Positions 25,305 through 35,125 are shown, counted from the stretch's first letter. The stretch is 54,246 nucleotides of DNA from Actinomycetota bacterium (GCA_009377815.1 WHTI01000006.1:1-54246); one strand, 5' to 3'. Notes: a model not told the origin generated them from the letters alone. Numbers and translations: made by a program.

Positions 25305-25975
25305 ACCCCGAACCCCTGGAGGAAGGCCGTCAGCTCCTTCGCTTCGACCGGCCGCCCGTGCCCGAAACAGATCAACGACGGTCCCAGTTCGGCGAGCTTG
25401 CGAGCCGATGCGCGGTTCAACTCGGGATCGACGGTGAAGAGATCCGGAGGGAACTGCAATCCGCGCCGGCCGGTGAACGGGTTCAGATTGAAGATGACGT
25501 CCCCGGCTATCAGCACGCCATCTCGTTCGCGGAAGAACGAGATGTGTCCCGGACTGTGCCCCGGGGTTTCGATCACCCGGAAGCCACTCACCTCGCTCCC
25601 GTCGCGTAGAGAGCGCGCCACGGGATGTCCGGCTCCGGCCCACAGCTTCGCGGACACCGTCGACGACCAGCTCGGGGGCACCAGTGAGCGGATGTCTCCG
25701 GCCTCGATCGCGGCCTTCTCGAACTCCCCGCACATCAAAGGGAGGTCGAGCGCGCTGCACACCTTGTGGGCAGAGCCCTGGTGATCCGCATGCCCATGGG
25801 TCAGGGCCAGCGCGCTGAGGGACCTCCCGGCAACGGCCTTCAGGATCCTGCGGCGGGCGTAGCGGGTCCCCGCGTCCACCAGCACATCGCCCATGAGATA
25901 GACGTTGAACGCGTTTCGCGGCCTGCCCTTGAGCAGGTGTAATCCAGGGGCGATCTCCTTCACGCCGGGCATCAT
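25301..25975 (-). CDS. Metallo-beta-lactamase-fold hydrolase
   Basis: A 224-residue MBL-fold protein, probably glyoxalase-II-like or lactonase-like. Metal ligands are visible: H60, H62, D64, H65 in THGHADHQG, the next His in ETPGHSPGH, Asp in AGDVIF and a final His in CFGHGRP. The substrate is unknown. It ends tail-to-tail with dnaE through a shared CTAG, and only 40 bp separate its start from the divergent zinc-ribbon gene. An ATG ATG pair begins it. Confidence 0.88.
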   Translation of the reverse strand: MMPGVKEIAPGLHLLKGRPRNAFNVYLMGDVLVDAGTRYARRRILKAVAGRSLSALALTHGHADHQGSAHKVCSALDLPLMCGEFEKAAIEAGDIRSLVPPSWSSTVSAKLWAGAGHPVARSLRDGSEVSGFRVIETPGHSPGHISFFRERDGVLIAGDVIFNLNPFTGRRGLQFPPDLFTVDPELNRASARKLAELGPSLICFGHGRPVEAKELTAFLQGFGV

Positions 25976-26003
25976 GCCACCGGAATCGCGGAGCGCTGAC
26001 GGT

Positions 26004-26009
26004 TATCGT
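26004..26009 (+). promoter_or_regulatory. -10-like TATCGT for the leaderless zinc-ribbon gene
   Basis: TATCGT ends six bases before ATG 26016 and there is no Shine-Dalgarno site. It lies in the 40-bp gap shared with the divergent MBL-fold gene. Confidence 0.45.
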
Positions 26010-26015
26010 CGCGGG

Positions 26016-26258
26016 ATGCCCTGTTTCAAGTGCGGCGCGGTCCAGACCGACCCTCGCAAGGGCGGCCCCTCACCCTGGGCCCGTGGCGTCGTCGGCGACG
26101 AGCAGATCCTCCTTTGCCCCGAGTGTCAGGCTGTCGATCCGACCTGGACCGAGCAGCTGCGGGTCTGCGAGGCGTGCGGCGGCACCCGCTTGCAGATCAT
26201 CATGGGATCGATCGTGTGCCGCGCGTGCGGGCACGATCAAACCGTGCGGAGCGACTGA
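26016..26258 (+). CDS. Small double zinc-ribbon protein
   Basis: An 80-residue protein with four CXXC knuckles (CFKC, CPEC, CEAC, CRAC), enough for two zinc ribbons. Nothing catalytic is visible; such proteins usually bind nucleic acid or a protein partner. The start follows TATCGT at leaderless distance. It ends 28 bp before hisD. I do not recognise a named family. Confidence 0.75.
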   Translation: MPCFKCGAVQTDPRKGGPSPWARGVVGDEQILLCPECQAVDPTWTEQLRVCEACGGTRLQIIMGSIVCRACGHDQTVRSD

Positions 26259-26274
26259 CGTCCGGCTTTCGCTT

Positions 26275-26280
26275 TACGCT
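26275..26280 (+). promoter_or_regulatory. -10-like TACGCT for leaderless hisD
   Basis: TACGCT ends six bases before the hisD ATG at 26287, with no Shine-Dalgarno. It would start the histidine operon transcript at the first codon, leaving no room for a leader peptide or attenuator. Confidence 0.45.
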
Positions 26281-26286
26281 TCGTCG

Positions 26287-27579
26287 ATGCTGGAGATCAT
26301 CGACGGTCGCGCACAGAGCACGCCGGTCCACATCCTGAGGCCTCGGCCCCACGGGGGCCTCGCGCAGCCCGAGGACACCGTCCGGGGGATCGTCGAGGAT
26401 GTCCGCGACCACGGCGACAGCGCCCTGATCTCTTTCACCGAGCGATTCGATAAGGCGCACCTCACCCCCGATCGCCTCAGAGTCACTCCCGAGGAGATCG
26501 CTCGTAGCCGGTCCCTCGTGCGCCCCGAGTTGATCGATGCCCTCGAGGTCACCGCCGAGAAGCTGCGCTCGACCTGCGCGCGCCAGGTGACTACGGACTG
26601 GTTCGACGAGCGCGCCGACGAGTTCGTGGGGGAGGTCGTCAGACCCCTCAGCCGGGTCGGCATCTACGTCCCCGGGGGGCGGGCGACGTATCCCTCGAGC
26701 GTGGTGATGGGCGCGGTTCCGGCCCAGGTCGCCGGGGTCGAGGGGATCGCGGTGTGCTCCCCACCCGGAGCAGGCGGTGACATCCCGGAGGCGACCCTGG
26801 CCGCGTGTTCGGTGGTCGGGATCGAAGAGGTCTATCGCATGGGAGGAGCGCAGGGGATCGCTGCGCTCGCCTACGGGACCGCGAGCGTCCGACCGGTCCA
26901 GAAGATCGTCGGCCCCGGGAACATCTACGTGACGCTCGCGAAGCGCAGGGTCTCGGGCTGGGTCGGTGTCGACACCGATGCCGGACCGACCGAAGTGGCG
27001 ATCGTCGCCGGTGAGGGAGCCCGGGCTCGAGAAGTAGCGGCCGACCTCGTCGCGCAGGCGGAACACGGTCCCCTCGGCACCCACGTACTGATCACCTGGC
27101 TCCCGGAGCTGGTCGAAGAGGTGATCGAAGCCCTCGACGGGGAGGTGATGCACCATCCCCGCGCCGATGAGGTTGAGAATGCACTGATCGAGGGGGGACG
27201 CGCGGTGATCGTCTCCGACCTCGAGCACGCCTTGGCGACGGCGGACGCATTCGCCCCCGAGCACCTTGAGTTGGTCTTCGAGGGAGCGAGAGCTGCGGTC
27301 GACCGGATCCACAACGCGGGCTCGATCTTCGTCGGGCACTACTCGCCGGTGCCGGTAGGGGACTACGTCGGCGGGACGAACCACGTGCTCCCGAGTGGCG
27401 GCGCGGCCCGCTGGTCGTCGGGGCTCAGCGTTCGGGATTTCGTGCGACACATCTATGTCTCCGGCTTCGAACGGAGCGCGCTCGAGCGACTTGCTCCGCA
27501 CATCGAGGCCCTGTCGGAGGCGGAGGGACTGCCGGCGCACGGCCGATCGGTCGACCTTCGTTTCGAGGACGACCGATGA
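26287..27579 (+). CDS. hisD: HisD, histidinol dehydrogenase
   Basis: Catalyses the last two steps of histidine synthesis, oxidising L-histidinol to L-histidine with NAD and zinc. The 430-residue protein has VYVPGGRATYPSS-like segment (GIYVPGGRATYPSS), GPGNIYVTLAKR, DAGPTEVAIVA and the zinc/active-site stretch QAEHGPLG, plus the C-terminal SVRDFVRHIYV. ATG 26287 fits both the family N-terminus and the -10 box. It opens hisDCBHAF, each gene overlapping the next. Confidence 0.97.
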   Translation: MLEIIDGRAQSTPVHILRPRPHGGLAQPEDTVRGIVEDVRDHGDSALISFTERFDKAHLTPDRLRVTPEEIARSRSLVRPELIDALEVTAEKLRSTCARQVTTDWFDERADEFVGEVVRPLSRVGIYVPGGRATYPSSVVMGAVPAQVAGVEGIAVCSPPGAGGDIPEATLAACSVVGIEEVYRMGGAQGIAALAYGTASVRPVQKIVGPGNIYVTLAKRRVSGWVGVDTDAGPTEVAIVAGEGARAREVAADLVAQAEHGPLGTHVLITWLPELVEEVIEALDGEVMHHPRADEVENALIEGGRAVIVSDLEHALATADAFAPEHLELVFEGARAAVDRIHNAGSIFVGHYSPVPVGDYVGGTNHVLPSGGAARWSSGLSVRDFVRHIYVSGFERSALERLAPHIEALSEAEGLPAHGRSVDLRFEDDR

Positions 27580-28670
27580 GCGATCGTCCGCTCGGCGCCC
27601 GCGGGGATCTCGCCGATCTCGCTCCCTACATCTCGCCGCAACTGCCGGCCAAGGTTCGGCTCAACACGAACGAGTCCCCGTATCCGCCGCCGAAGGAGCT
27701 GGTGGACGAGGTCGCCGAGGCTCTGCGCTCGGAGGCCCTCAACCGGTACCCGGACCGTGATGCCAACGCGCTCGTCGACGGCCTAGCGGCGCGCACCGGA
27801 TGGTCTCGGGAAGGACTGTGGATCGCCAACGGAAGCAACGAGGTGCTCCTCCACCTGTTCCTCGCGTTCGGGGGCCCGGAGCGGACCTGCCTCACCTTCG
27901 AGCCCACCTACAGCCTCTTCTCGAACATCGCCCGGATCGCCGGAACGCAGGTTGCGGCCGGGGCCCGGGGGCCGACCTGGGAAGTCCCGGACGACACCGC
28001 TCAGGAGGCGCTGGACCGGCACGACCCGGACATCGTCGTGTTCTGTTCGCCCAACAACCCGACCGGGGCGATCGAGTCGGCGTCCGCGATCGAGATCGCG
28101 CTTCAGCGCGCTCCGATGGTCGTCGTGGACGAGGCATATATCGAGTTCGCGCGCCGGGGCTCGAGCTTCAGACCGATGCTCGAGGCGCACCGGAACCTGG
28201 TGATCGTCAATACGTTCTCGAAGGCCTGGAGCCTTGCCGGCGCTCGCCTCGGCTACCTCATGGCGACGCCCTGGGTCATCGAAGAGCTCCTCCGAGTGCG
28301 GCTCCCGTACCACCTGTCGACCTTCACGCAGCTGGCGGGGGTCGCCGCCCTGGGACACGAGGATGCCGGAGCCGAGCGCGTCGCCGCCATCGCCGCGGAG
28401 CGCGACCGCATCGCCGCCGAACTGGGGGAGATGGGCCTCGATGTCTATCCCAGCCAGGCGAACTTCGTGCTGTTCGAGACGGGCGATCGCACGCAACCCG
28501 ATCCGGAGCGCACGCGTGCGATATGGCAAGGCCTCTTGGACCGCGGGGTCCTCGTGCGGCACTACCCTTCATCTCCTGTGCTGGCCTCCACCCTGCGGGT
28601 GACCGCGGGCCTTCCGGAGGAGACGGACGCGTTCCTGGAGGCACTTAGGACAACCCTGGAGGAGATGTGA
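27576..28670 (+). CDS. hisC: HisC, histidinol-phosphate aminotransferase
   Basis: PLP-dependent class II aminotransferase making L-histidinol phosphate. The 364 residues include LNTNESPYPPP, the SPNNPTG motif, DEAYIEF and the PLP-binding lysine in NTFSKAWSLAGARLGY. ATG 27576 overlaps the hisD stop (ATGA), and its stop overlaps the hisB GTG. Confidence 0.96.
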   Translation: MSDRPLGARGDLADLAPYISPQLPAKVRLNTNESPYPPPKELVDEVAEALRSEALNRYPDRDANALVDGLAARTGWSREGLWIANGSNEVLLHLFLAFGGPERTCLTFEPTYSLFSNIARIAGTQVAAGARGPTWEVPDDTAQEALDRHDPDIVVFCSPNNPTGAIESASAIEIALQRAPMVVVDEAYIEFARRGSSFRPMLEAHRNLVIVNTFSKAWSLAGARLGYLMATPWVIEELLRVRLPYHLSTFTQLAGVAALGHEDAGAERVAAIAAERDRIAAELGEMGLDVYPSQANFVLFETGDRTQPDPERTRAIWQGLLDRGVLVRHYPSSPVLASTLRVTAGLPEETDAFLEALRTTLEEM

Positions 28671-29254
28671 GCCGGACCGCCGAGGTGAAACGCAAGACCA
28701 GCGAGACGGACGTCAACGTCGCGCTCAACCTCGATGGCGGAGACGTTTCCGCGACGACCGGGGTCCCGTTCTTCGACCACATGCTCGAGCAGGTAGGCCG
28801 CCACGGTCGTCTGGGCCTTGAGGTGACGGCCAAGGGCGATCTTGAGATCGATGCGCACCACACGGTCGAGGATGTCGGCATCGCGCTCGGGGAGGCCCTT
28901 ACCGAAGCGCTCGGAGACAAGAGAGGTATCCGTCGCTACGGCGACGCGGTGGTGCCGATGGAGGAATCACTTGCAGGGGTCGCCCTCGACATCTCCGGTC
29001 GTCCCCTGCTCGTCTTCGACGCCGACATCACGGCCGAGATGATCGGGCAGTACGAGACGCCGCTGACCGAGGAGTTCCTCATGGCCCTGACGCGCAGCGG
29101 CGGATTGACTTTGCACGTCCGGCTCCTGGCCTCGGGCAACGCTCACCACTCCGTCGAGGCGATCTTCAAGGCGCTGGCCGTGGCCCTTGGCACCGCGACC
29201 TCGATCGACCCGCGGGCGCCGGAGGTCGTGCCGTCCACGAAGGGCAGCCTGTGA
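28667..29254 (+). CDS. hisB: HisB, imidazoleglycerol-phosphate dehydratase
   Basis: Mn-dependent dehydratase giving imidazole-acetol phosphate. The 195-residue monofunctional enzyme starts at GTG 28667 and shows the metal-binding repeats FFDHMLEQVGRH and IDAHHTVEDVGIALGEA, and again SGNAHHSVEAIFKA near the end. No histidinol-phosphatase domain is fused, unlike E. coli HisB. Confidence 0.96.
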   Translation: MSRTAEVKRKTSETDVNVALNLDGGDVSATTGVPFFDHMLEQVGRHGRLGLEVTAKGDLEIDAHHTVEDVGIALGEALTEALGDKRGIRRYGDAVVPMEESLAGVALDISGRPLLVFDADITAEMIGQYETPLTEEFLMALTRSGGLTLHVRLLASGNAHHSVEAIFKALAVALGTATSIDPRAPEVVPSTKGSL

Positions 29255-29826
29255 TGAAGGTTGCGGTCATGGACCACTCGATGGGCAACCTGCGAAGCGT
29301 TGCCAAGGCGCTCGAGGCTGCGGGGGCGTCGGTCGTCGTGTCGGCCGACCCGAACGAGATCTCTCGCTGCGAGGGACTGTGCGTGCCGGGTCAGGGGATC
29401 TTCGGACGTTGCATGACCGCGCTCGGCAAGGACGGACTCGGCGAGCTGGTGTCCGGGTGGGTCGAGGCGGAGCGTCCGTACCTCGGGATCTGCCTCGGGA
29501 TGCAGATCCTGTTCGATTACGGGGGCGAGTCCGAAGTTGCTGGCCTCGGCCTCCTCGGGGGCGAGGTCACGCGCCTGGAGGGGGAGGTGCCCATCCCTCA
29601 CATAGGATGGAACGAAGTGGAGGCAGATTCTTCTTCCATCTATTACTACTTCGATCACTCGTTCGTTCCTCGACCCACCAACGAAGGTGTGGTTACCGGG
29701 TGGTGTGAACACGGGGAGCGCTTCGCCGCCTCCATCTCGAGCGGGTCGGTGACGGCGACCCAGTTCCATCCGGAGAAGAGCGGAGACGACGGCATCGAAT
29801 TGTTGAAAGGTTGGGTGGGCGGTTGA
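29254..29826 (+). CDS. hisH: HisH, glutamine amidotransferase subunit of IGP synthase
   Basis: Supplies ammonia to HisF. The 190-residue class I amidotransferase has the nucleophile Cys80 in YLGICLGMQILF and the catalytic His-Glu pair in QFHPEKS. ATG 29254 shares a base with the hisB stop (TGATG); GTG 29251 is a possible alternative. PGQGIFGRCM replaces the more usual PGVGAF-type loop, a small difference. Confidence 0.93.
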   Translation: MKVAVMDHSMGNLRSVAKALEAAGASVVVSADPNEISRCEGLCVPGQGIFGRCMTALGKDGLGELVSGWVEAERPYLGICLGMQILFDYGGESEVAGLGLLGGEVTRLEGEVPIPHIGWNEVEADSSSIYYYFDHSFVPRPTNEGVVTGWCEHGERFAASISSGSVTATQFHPEKSGDDGIELLKGWVGG

Positions 29827-30593
29827 GTTTCACGGTGTACCCCGCGGTCGACATCTCCGCGGGGAAGTGCGTTCGTCTCCTACAGGGGAAATTCGGGACC
29901 GAGACGATCTATTCGGACGACCCTGTCAAGGTCGCCCTCGGATTCGCGAAGGCCGGCGCCCGCTGGTTGCACATCGTCGATCTCGACGGCGCCAAGACGG
30001 GCAATCCGATCAACCGCGAGCTGGTCCTCGATGTCGTGCGCCTCGCATCGTGCCCGGTTCAGGCCGGTGGGGGACTGAGGTCGATCGACGACGTCACCGA
30101 GGTCCTCGCGGCGGGTGCCAACCGGGCCGTGCTCGGGACCATCGCGCTCGAGGATGAACAAGAGATGCGCGATGTGTGCAAGCGCTTCGGTGACCGGATC
30201 GCCGTATCGCTCGATGCCCGCGGCGGGCACCTGACGAGTCACGGCTGGACGGTCGGGACGGGGATCCCGTTGCTCGAAGCGGTCGAACAGTTCGAACGTG
30301 CCGGGGTATCGATGTTCATCTACACCGATGTCAGCCGCGATGGGACGATGACCGGGGCCGACATCGAGGGGCTTCGGAAGCTCGCCGCCGCGACCACACT
30401 GCCGGTGATCGCATCCGGCGGGATCAACAGCATCGAGGACCTCAAGGGGGTCGCTCGTCTCCACTCCGAGGGAGTGGCTGGAGCGATCGTGGGCCGGGCC
30501 TTCTACGAGGGCAAGTTCACCGTAGGCGAGGCGATGTTCGCCAGCGATCAGGTAGTTGCGGGACGGGACGAGCCTCCACTCGTCGAGAGCTGA
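29823..30593 (+). CDS. hisA: HisA/PriA phosphoribosyl isomerase
   Basis: Beta/alpha-barrel isomerase converting ProFAR to PRFAR. TTG 29823 is the chosen start because it overlaps the hisH stop (TTGA) and gives the N-terminus [21 protein letters not shown] 29811 is an alternative. The 256 residues contain catalytic Asp near the N-terminus (PAVDI) and a second one in [10 protein letters not shown], plus the phosphate site [11 protein letters not shown]. In many actinobacteria this gene product (PriA) also replaces TrpF; no trpF is present in the trp cluster here, which fits, but the sequence alone does not prove it. Confidence 0.93.
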   Translation: MSFTVYPAVDISAGKCVRLLQGKFGTETIYSDDPVKVALGFAKAGARWLHIVDLDGAKTGNPINRELVLDVVRLASCPVQAGGGLRSIDDVTEVLAAGANRAVLGTIALEDEQEMRDVCKRFGDRIAVSLDARGGHLTSHGWTVGTGIPLLEAVEQFERAGVSMFIYTDVSRDGTMTGADIEGLRKLAAATTLPVIASGGINSIEDLKGVARLHSEGVAGAIVGRAFYEGKFTVGEAMFASDQVVAGRDEPPLVES

Positions 30594-31384
30594 TGGCGCT
30601 CGCCAAGCGCATCGTCCCCTGTCTCGATGTGGACAAGGGGCGAGTGGTGAAGGGCGTGCGCTTCGTCGATATCAAGGACGCCGGCGATCCCGTCGAGCTG
30701 GCGGCCAGGTACGACTGTGAGGGTGCCGACGAGATCGTCTTCCTCGACATCACCGCGAGCCACGAGGGACGCGACCTGATCCTCGACGTCGCTCGTCGAA
30801 CGGCCGAGAGCGTCTTCATCCCGTTGACGATCGGCGGAGGGGTTCGAACGGTCGAGGATGTCTCGACCCTCCTGCGCGCCGGCGCCGACAAGGTCGCGAT
30901 GAACACCGCCGCGGTGCTCCGCCCCGGCTTGATCACCGAGGCCGCCGACGAGTTCGGCATCCAGGCGATCGTCGTCGCCGTCGACGCTCGCGAACGGTCT
31001 GACAGTGGTGGATGGGAGGTGCTCGTCGAGGGGGGCCGGAAGGAAACTGGGCTCGATGCGGTTGAGTGGGCCACGAAAGCGGCCGAGCTTGGCGCCGGAG
31101 AGATCCTGTTGACCTCGATGGATCGTGACGGGACGACCGACAACTACGACCTCGAGCTGACCCGAGCGGTCGCCGAAGCGGTCCCGGTCCCGGTGATCGC
31201 CTCGGGCGGAGCGGGGGAGCCCTCGCACCTAGCCGACGCCGTCGATCCCGCCCTCGGGGGAGCCGAAGCCGCCTTGGCCGCGTCGGTGTTTCACTTCGGA
31301 GCCTTTTCGGTACTTGATGCCAAGCGGGCTCTCTTGGAGCGTGGCCTGCCCGTTAGGATTCCGCACCCACGACGGGAAAGTTGA
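30593..31384 (+). CDS. hisF: HisF, cyclase subunit of imidazole glycerol phosphate synthase
   Basis: Closes the imidazole ring using ammonia from HisH. The 263 residues show [19 protein letters not shown] with the first catalytic Asp, [11 protein letters not shown], and [16 protein letters not shown] with the second Asp, then [14 protein letters not shown] 30593 overlaps the hisA stop (TGATG). Confidence 0.97.
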   Translation: MALAKRIVPCLDVDKGRVVKGVRFVDIKDAGDPVELAARYDCEGADEIVFLDITASHEGRDLILDVARRTAESVFIPLTIGGGVRTVEDVSTLLRAGADKVAMNTAAVLRPGLITEAADEFGIQAIVVAVDARERSDSGGWEVLVEGGRKETGLDAVEWATKAAELGAGEILLTSMDRDGTTDNYDLELTRAVAEAVPVPVIASGGAGEPSHLADAVDPALGGAEAALAASVFHFGAFSVLDAKRALLERGLPVRIPHPRRES

Positions 31385-31390
31385 GGGCTC

Positions 31391-32530
31391 ATGACGACCT
31401 ATCTACTGTTCGACGACGCGATCCGCAGCTACGAGCTTCGCCACGAGATCACCGAACCGATCGGTGATCCGATCCTGTTCCTCGACACCGGGGATAAGCG
31501 GATCGTGGTCGGGAGCGTGCTCGAGGCCTCCATCTTCGAGAAGCGTGAAGATGTCGATGAGTTCCTCAACTGGGAGACGTTCGGCTATCGAGACCTCGTT
31601 AAAGACGACTCCGTGGCGACCGAGGACCTCATGTCCGAGTTGGTCGGCCGGACGCTCGACAAACTCGGCATCACCAAGGTGTCGGTGCCGCCCACCTTCA
31701 GGCTCAACGTCGCCGACTACCTCAGGATCCGCGGCCTAGACATCGTGGTCGACGGCGAGGGGTGGGACCTGCGCCGCCGCCGCAAGAACCCCACCGAGCT
31801 CGAGGGCATCGAGCGAGCCCAACGTGCGACGGAGAACGCGATGCTGACCGCGGCCAGGATGCTGCGGGAGGCCGAGCCGACTTCGGACGGGCTCCTTCGT
31901 TTCAGTGGCGAGATCCTGACCGCCGGGCTGATCCGAGAGGCGATGCAGGCCGAGTTGCTGCCGCAGGGCGCCGAGTCTGAGGAGATCCTCGTGCAGTCCG
32001 GCGATGCCTGCCTCGCCGGACACGACATCGGTCACGGGCCCATCTTCCCGAACCAGTCGTGCATCGTCGACTGCTTCCCTAAGGACCGGCGCTCGGGTGC
32101 TTACACGGACATGACGCGCACGTTCGTCCCGGGGACCCCGTCGGACGAACTGAAGAACCTGCACGCCCACGTCAGTAAGGCATTGAAGATCGCCTTCGAT
32201 GCGATCCGCCCGGGAGCGAGCGACGCCCATCACCAGGTCGTCGAGTACTTCCACTCGAACGGGTTCCCAACCTTCGCTCACCACACCGGTGAAGGACCGC
32301 TGTCCGAGGGTTTCTTCCATTCGCTCGGACACGGTGTGGGTCTCGAGGTTCACGAGCGCCCCTACATGGGACAGCGACCGGACGAGTTCATGGAGGGAGA
32401 CGTCGTCGCGGTCGAGCCCGGGCTCTATTTCCCCGGCGTCGGTGGCGTGCGCCTCGAAGACACTGTCGTGGTTACGGCGAACGGCGTCGAGCGTTTCACC
32501 GATCCGTTCACCTACGATCTGACTCCGTGA
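31391..32530 (+). CDS. M24-family metallopeptidase (Xaa-Pro aminopeptidase-like)
   Basis: A 379-residue pita-bread peptidase. The N-terminal half (1-150) is the variable creatinase-like domain. Metal ligands are visible as Asp in CIVDCFPKD and YTDMTRTFV, His in [17 protein letters not shown], Glu in VAVEPGLYF and Glu in VRLEDTVVV. It lies within the his cluster between hisF and hisI (GTGA overlap with hisI), where a housekeeping role in peptide turnover is likely; a special link to histidine synthesis is not known. A weak GAGG precedes the ATG. Confidence 0.88.
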   Translation: MTTYLLFDDAIRSYELRHEITEPIGDPILFLDTGDKRIVVGSVLEASIFEKREDVDEFLNWETFGYRDLVKDDSVATEDLMSELVGRTLDKLGITKVSVPPTFRLNVADYLRIRGLDIVVDGEGWDLRRRRKNPTELEGIERAQRATENAMLTAARMLREAEPTSDGLLRFSGEILTAGLIREAMQAELLPQGAESEEILVQSGDACLAGHDIGHGPIFPNQSCIVDCFPKDRRSGAYTDMTRTFVPGTPSDELKNLHAHVSKALKIAFDAIRPGASDAHHQVVEYFHSNGFPTFAHHTGEGPLSEGFFHSLGHGVGLEVHERPYMGQRPDEFMEGDVVAVEPGLYFPGVGGVRLEDTVVVTANGVERFTDPFTYDLTP

Positions 32531-32853
32531 CTACCCTCCCCGAGATCAGCTACGACGAACGCGGTCTGGCGCCGGCGATCGTCCAGGACGCCGCGACCGG
32601 AGAGGTTCTCATGCTCGCGTGGGTGAACGAAGAGGCCCTTAAGCGGACGATCGAATCCGGGACCACGTGGTTCTGGAGCCGATCGCGGGGCGAGTTCTGG
32701 AACAAAGGCGCGACGTCGGGGAACCTGCAACACGTGGTCGAGGTGCGCTACGACTGCGACGCGGACACGCTTCTGTATCGCGTGACGCCCGACGGACCTG
32801 CATGTCACACGGGAGAGAGGTCCTGCTTCTATCGGACGGCGCTCGGGCCGTGA
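32527..32853 (+). CDS. hisI: HisI, phosphoribosyl-AMP cyclohydrolase
   Basis: Zinc/magnesium enzyme opening the purine ring of PR-AMP. The 108-residue single-domain form has [35 protein letters not shown], the metal-binding Asp/Cys cluster [10 protein letters not shown], and the C-terminal [11 protein letters not shown]. HisE is not fused and not in the window; hisG is also absent. GTG 32527 overlaps the peptidase stop. Confidence 0.96.
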   Translation: MTTLPEISYDERGLAPAIVQDAATGEVLMLAWVNEEALKRTIESGTTWFWSRSRGEFWNKGATSGNLQHVVEVRYDCDADTLLYRVTPDGPACHTGERSCFYRTALGP

Positions 32854-34358
32854 TGCGTCCGAAGCCGGACCGGGCGGCCTTCGAGAGCCTGGCCGGAAGC
32901 TACCCGATCGTCCCGGTGTGGAAGGAGGTCCTGGCCGACTTCCAGACGCCGGTCGCGGCGTTCATGCGGCTCGACCCCCAACCGAACGGATTCCTCCTCG
33001 AGAGTGTCGAGGGAGGCGAGCGCTGGGCGCGGTACTCGTTCCTCGGGGGCGATGCCTTCGCGGTCGTGAAGGCTCAGGGAGGTGTGGTCTCGGTCGAGGG
33101 TGACCCGCCGGTTCATCCCGAGGACGGAGAGGCGCCACTTGCGTACGTGAAGCGGCTGCTCCAGGCCAGCAGGGCGCCTACGATCGAAGGGCTCCCTCCG
33201 CTGCACGGCGGGGCGGTCGGGTTCCTCGGTTACGACTGCGTGAGGGAGCTGGAGCACCTGCCGGATGCGCCCGAGGACGATCTCGGCCTTCCCGATCTCG
33301 CCCTGCTCCTCACCCGCACCCTTGTCGTGTTCGATCATCTGATGCAGAAAGCGTTCGTCATCGCCAACGTGCGCTCGGCAGGAGACCTCGGTGCGGCCTA
33401 TGACGACGCCGACCGGCGGTGTGACGAAGTGATCGCCAAGCTGCAGGCGCCGTTGGGGGCGGCTAGGACCGACATCTCTTTTGACGTCACCCCTGAGTTC
33501 ACCTCCTCTGTCGATGACGTCGAGTACGCCCGCTGGGTCGACATCTGCAAGGAGCACATCTTCGCGGGCGACATCTTCCAGGCGGTTCCGTCACGCCGGT
33601 TCGAGACCCCGATGACCGCGTCGTCGTTCTCCGCGTACCGCGTCCTGCGAACGATCAACCCGAGTCCCTATATGTACTTCCTGCGATTCGGTGCGAGTGA
33701 TGAACACGCGGCCTTCGATATCGCAGGGTCCTCGCCCGAGCCTCTCGTGCGCGTCACCGGAGACCTCGTTCTGTCGCGGCCGATCGCGGGGACCCGAGCC
33801 CGAGGTGCGACCGCCGAGGAGGACGATGTGCTGGAGCAGGAACTCCTCGCTGACGAGAAGGAGAGAGCAGAGCACGTGATGCTCGTCGACCTGGCGCGTA
33901 ACGACGTCGGCCGGGTGTCTCGTTACGGAAGCGTGTCGGTCGACGAGCTGATGGTCATCGAGCGCTACTCGCACGTCATGCACATCGTGTCGTCGGTCAG
34001 CGGACGTCTGGCGGAAGGACACTCGGCGTTCGATGCTCTTACCGCGTCGTTCCCGGCCGGAACCGTGTCGGGCGCGCCCAAGGTCCGGGCGATGGAGGTC
34101 ATCGATTCCCTCGAACGAACGCGGCGAGGCCCCTATGCAGGGGTCGTCGGCTATTTCGACTTCTCGGGGAACGTCGATACCTGCATCACGATCAGGACCA
34201 TCGTCGCGACCGGCGGGATGGCCTACGTCCAGGCCGGCGCCGGGGTCGTGGCCGATTCGATCCCTCAGATGGAAGCGGAGGAGACGAGACGCAAGGCCGA
34301 GGCCTTGATCCGGGCCATCGCGGGTGCCGAGGCGCTGGAGCGAGACCTGCACCGATGA
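32853..34358 (+). CDS. trpE: TrpE, anthranilate synthase component I
   Basis: Converts chorismate to anthranilate with ammonia from TrpG, which is not in the window. The 501-residue protein has the tryptophan feedback-site region near LLESVEGGERWARYSFLGG and the chorismate-binding domain with RPIAGTRARG, HVMLVDLARNDVGRV and FPAGTVSGAPKVRAME. ATG 32853 shares its A with the hisI stop; GTG 32850 would add one residue. This overlap places trp genes in the same transcript as his genes. Confidence 0.95.
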   Translation: MRPKPDRAAFESLAGSYPIVPVWKEVLADFQTPVAAFMRLDPQPNGFLLESVEGGERWARYSFLGGDAFAVVKAQGGVVSVEGDPPVHPEDGEAPLAYVKRLLQASRAPTIEGLPPLHGGAVGFLGYDCVRELEHLPDAPEDDLGLPDLALLLTRTLVVFDHLMQKAFVIANVRSAGDLGAAYDDADRRCDEVIAKLQAPLGAARTDISFDVTPEFTSSVDDVEYARWVDICKEHIFAGDIFQAVPSRRFETPMTASSFSAYRVLRTINPSPYMYFLRFGASDEHAAFDIAGSSPEPLVRVTGDLVLSRPIAGTRARGATAEEDDVLEQELLADEKERAEHVMLVDLARNDVGRVSRYGSVSVDELMVIERYSHVMHIVSSVSGRLAEGHSAFDALTASFPAGTVSGAPKVRAMEVIDSLERTRRGPYAGVVGYFDFSGNVDTCITIRTIVATGGMAYVQAGAGVVADSIPQMEAEETRRKAEALIRAIAGAEALERDLHR

Positions 34359-35116
34359 TCCGTTCCGGTGTCGTCGCCTTCGCGGTGGCCGGGTTCTTGC
34401 TCGGCGCGTGTTCGTCGGGGGACGCGATCCCGGAGGTCGAGGCGACCGGCCCCCCGGCGATCCGAGCCGATGTCGTCGCGAACCACGCCGAGCAGTTCGA
34501 CACCGATGTCCCGGTCCGCCCGGCTGGCTCGCAGGAAGAACTTGCCGCAGCCACGTACATCAGCGGACATCTCCAGCTGGCCGGCTACGTCGTCTTCCTG
34601 GACGGAGTACCCGTGCGCGATCTCGTGCGCTCCACCAACGTCGTCGCACGAGCCCCGTCGGGCGAAGCGCCGCGCGTGGTGGTCCTGGTGCCCTACGACA
34701 CCTCCGAGGAGTTCGAGACCGATGGTTCGGCCCTTGGATTGTTCCTCGAGCTCGCGCGAGCCCTGAGGGTGGCTCGAGGCGGGCACGACGTGTCGTTCAT
34801 CGCCCTGGGAGCCGAGCACGCCGACATCGGGAAAGGCAACCTCGGGTCGCGGCGAGCGGCGCAAGGCTTGCTCGACGACGATCATCATCCGCTGGTGATC
34901 TCGTTGGGATGGATCGCCGACGGAGTCTGCGGTGAGATCGATGGCGATCTTCCCGGAGTCGCCATTCCGGTTGAGTACAGCTGCGACCCTCTTCCGGAGA
35001 CTCCCAACCAACCGGATGTGTTCGCCGAAGCCGGATTCGAGCACGTCACGATCTCGGGCGATCCTGCGGTAGTCGGCAACATCTTGCTCGACTTCCTGGC
35101 GTCCGGGTCCGATTAG
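34355..35116 (+). CDS. Lipoprotein related to M28 peptidases, probably inactive
   Basis: A 253-residue protein with a lipoprotein signal peptide (LLGAC, Cys19). The rest follows the M28 plan: RPAGSQEELAAATYISGHLQLAGY, a VVLVPYDT strand, DGSALGLFLELARAL and FIALGAEHADIGKGNLGSR. The first zinc ligand (His of the usual HYD) is replaced by Pro-Tyr-Asp, and the Glu-Glu pair is Glu-His, so two-zinc catalysis seems lost. It sits inside the trp cluster (ATGA overlap with trpE), where Mycobacterium has an unrelated trp-associated membrane gene. Confidence 0.7.
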   Translation: MIRSGVVAFAVAGFLLGACSSGDAIPEVEATGPPAIRADVVANHAEQFDTDVPVRPAGSQEELAAATYISGHLQLAGYVVFLDGVPVRDLVRSTNVVARAPSGEAPRVVVLVPYDTSEEFETDGSALGLFLELARALRVARGGHDVSFIALGAEHADIGKGNLGSRRAAQGLLDDDHHPLVISLGWIADGVCGEIDGDLPGVAIPVEYSCDPLPETPNQPDVFAEAGFEHVTISGDPAVVGNILLDFLASGSD

Positions 35117-35119
35117 TCT
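35114..35119 (+). promoter_or_regulatory. -10-like TAGTCT for leaderless trpC
   Basis: TAGTCT overlaps the stop of the preceding gene and ends six bases before ATG 35126; no Shine-Dalgarno is present. It suggests a second, internal transcript for trpCBA. Confidence 0.45.
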
Positions 35120-35125
35120 CGGGTG

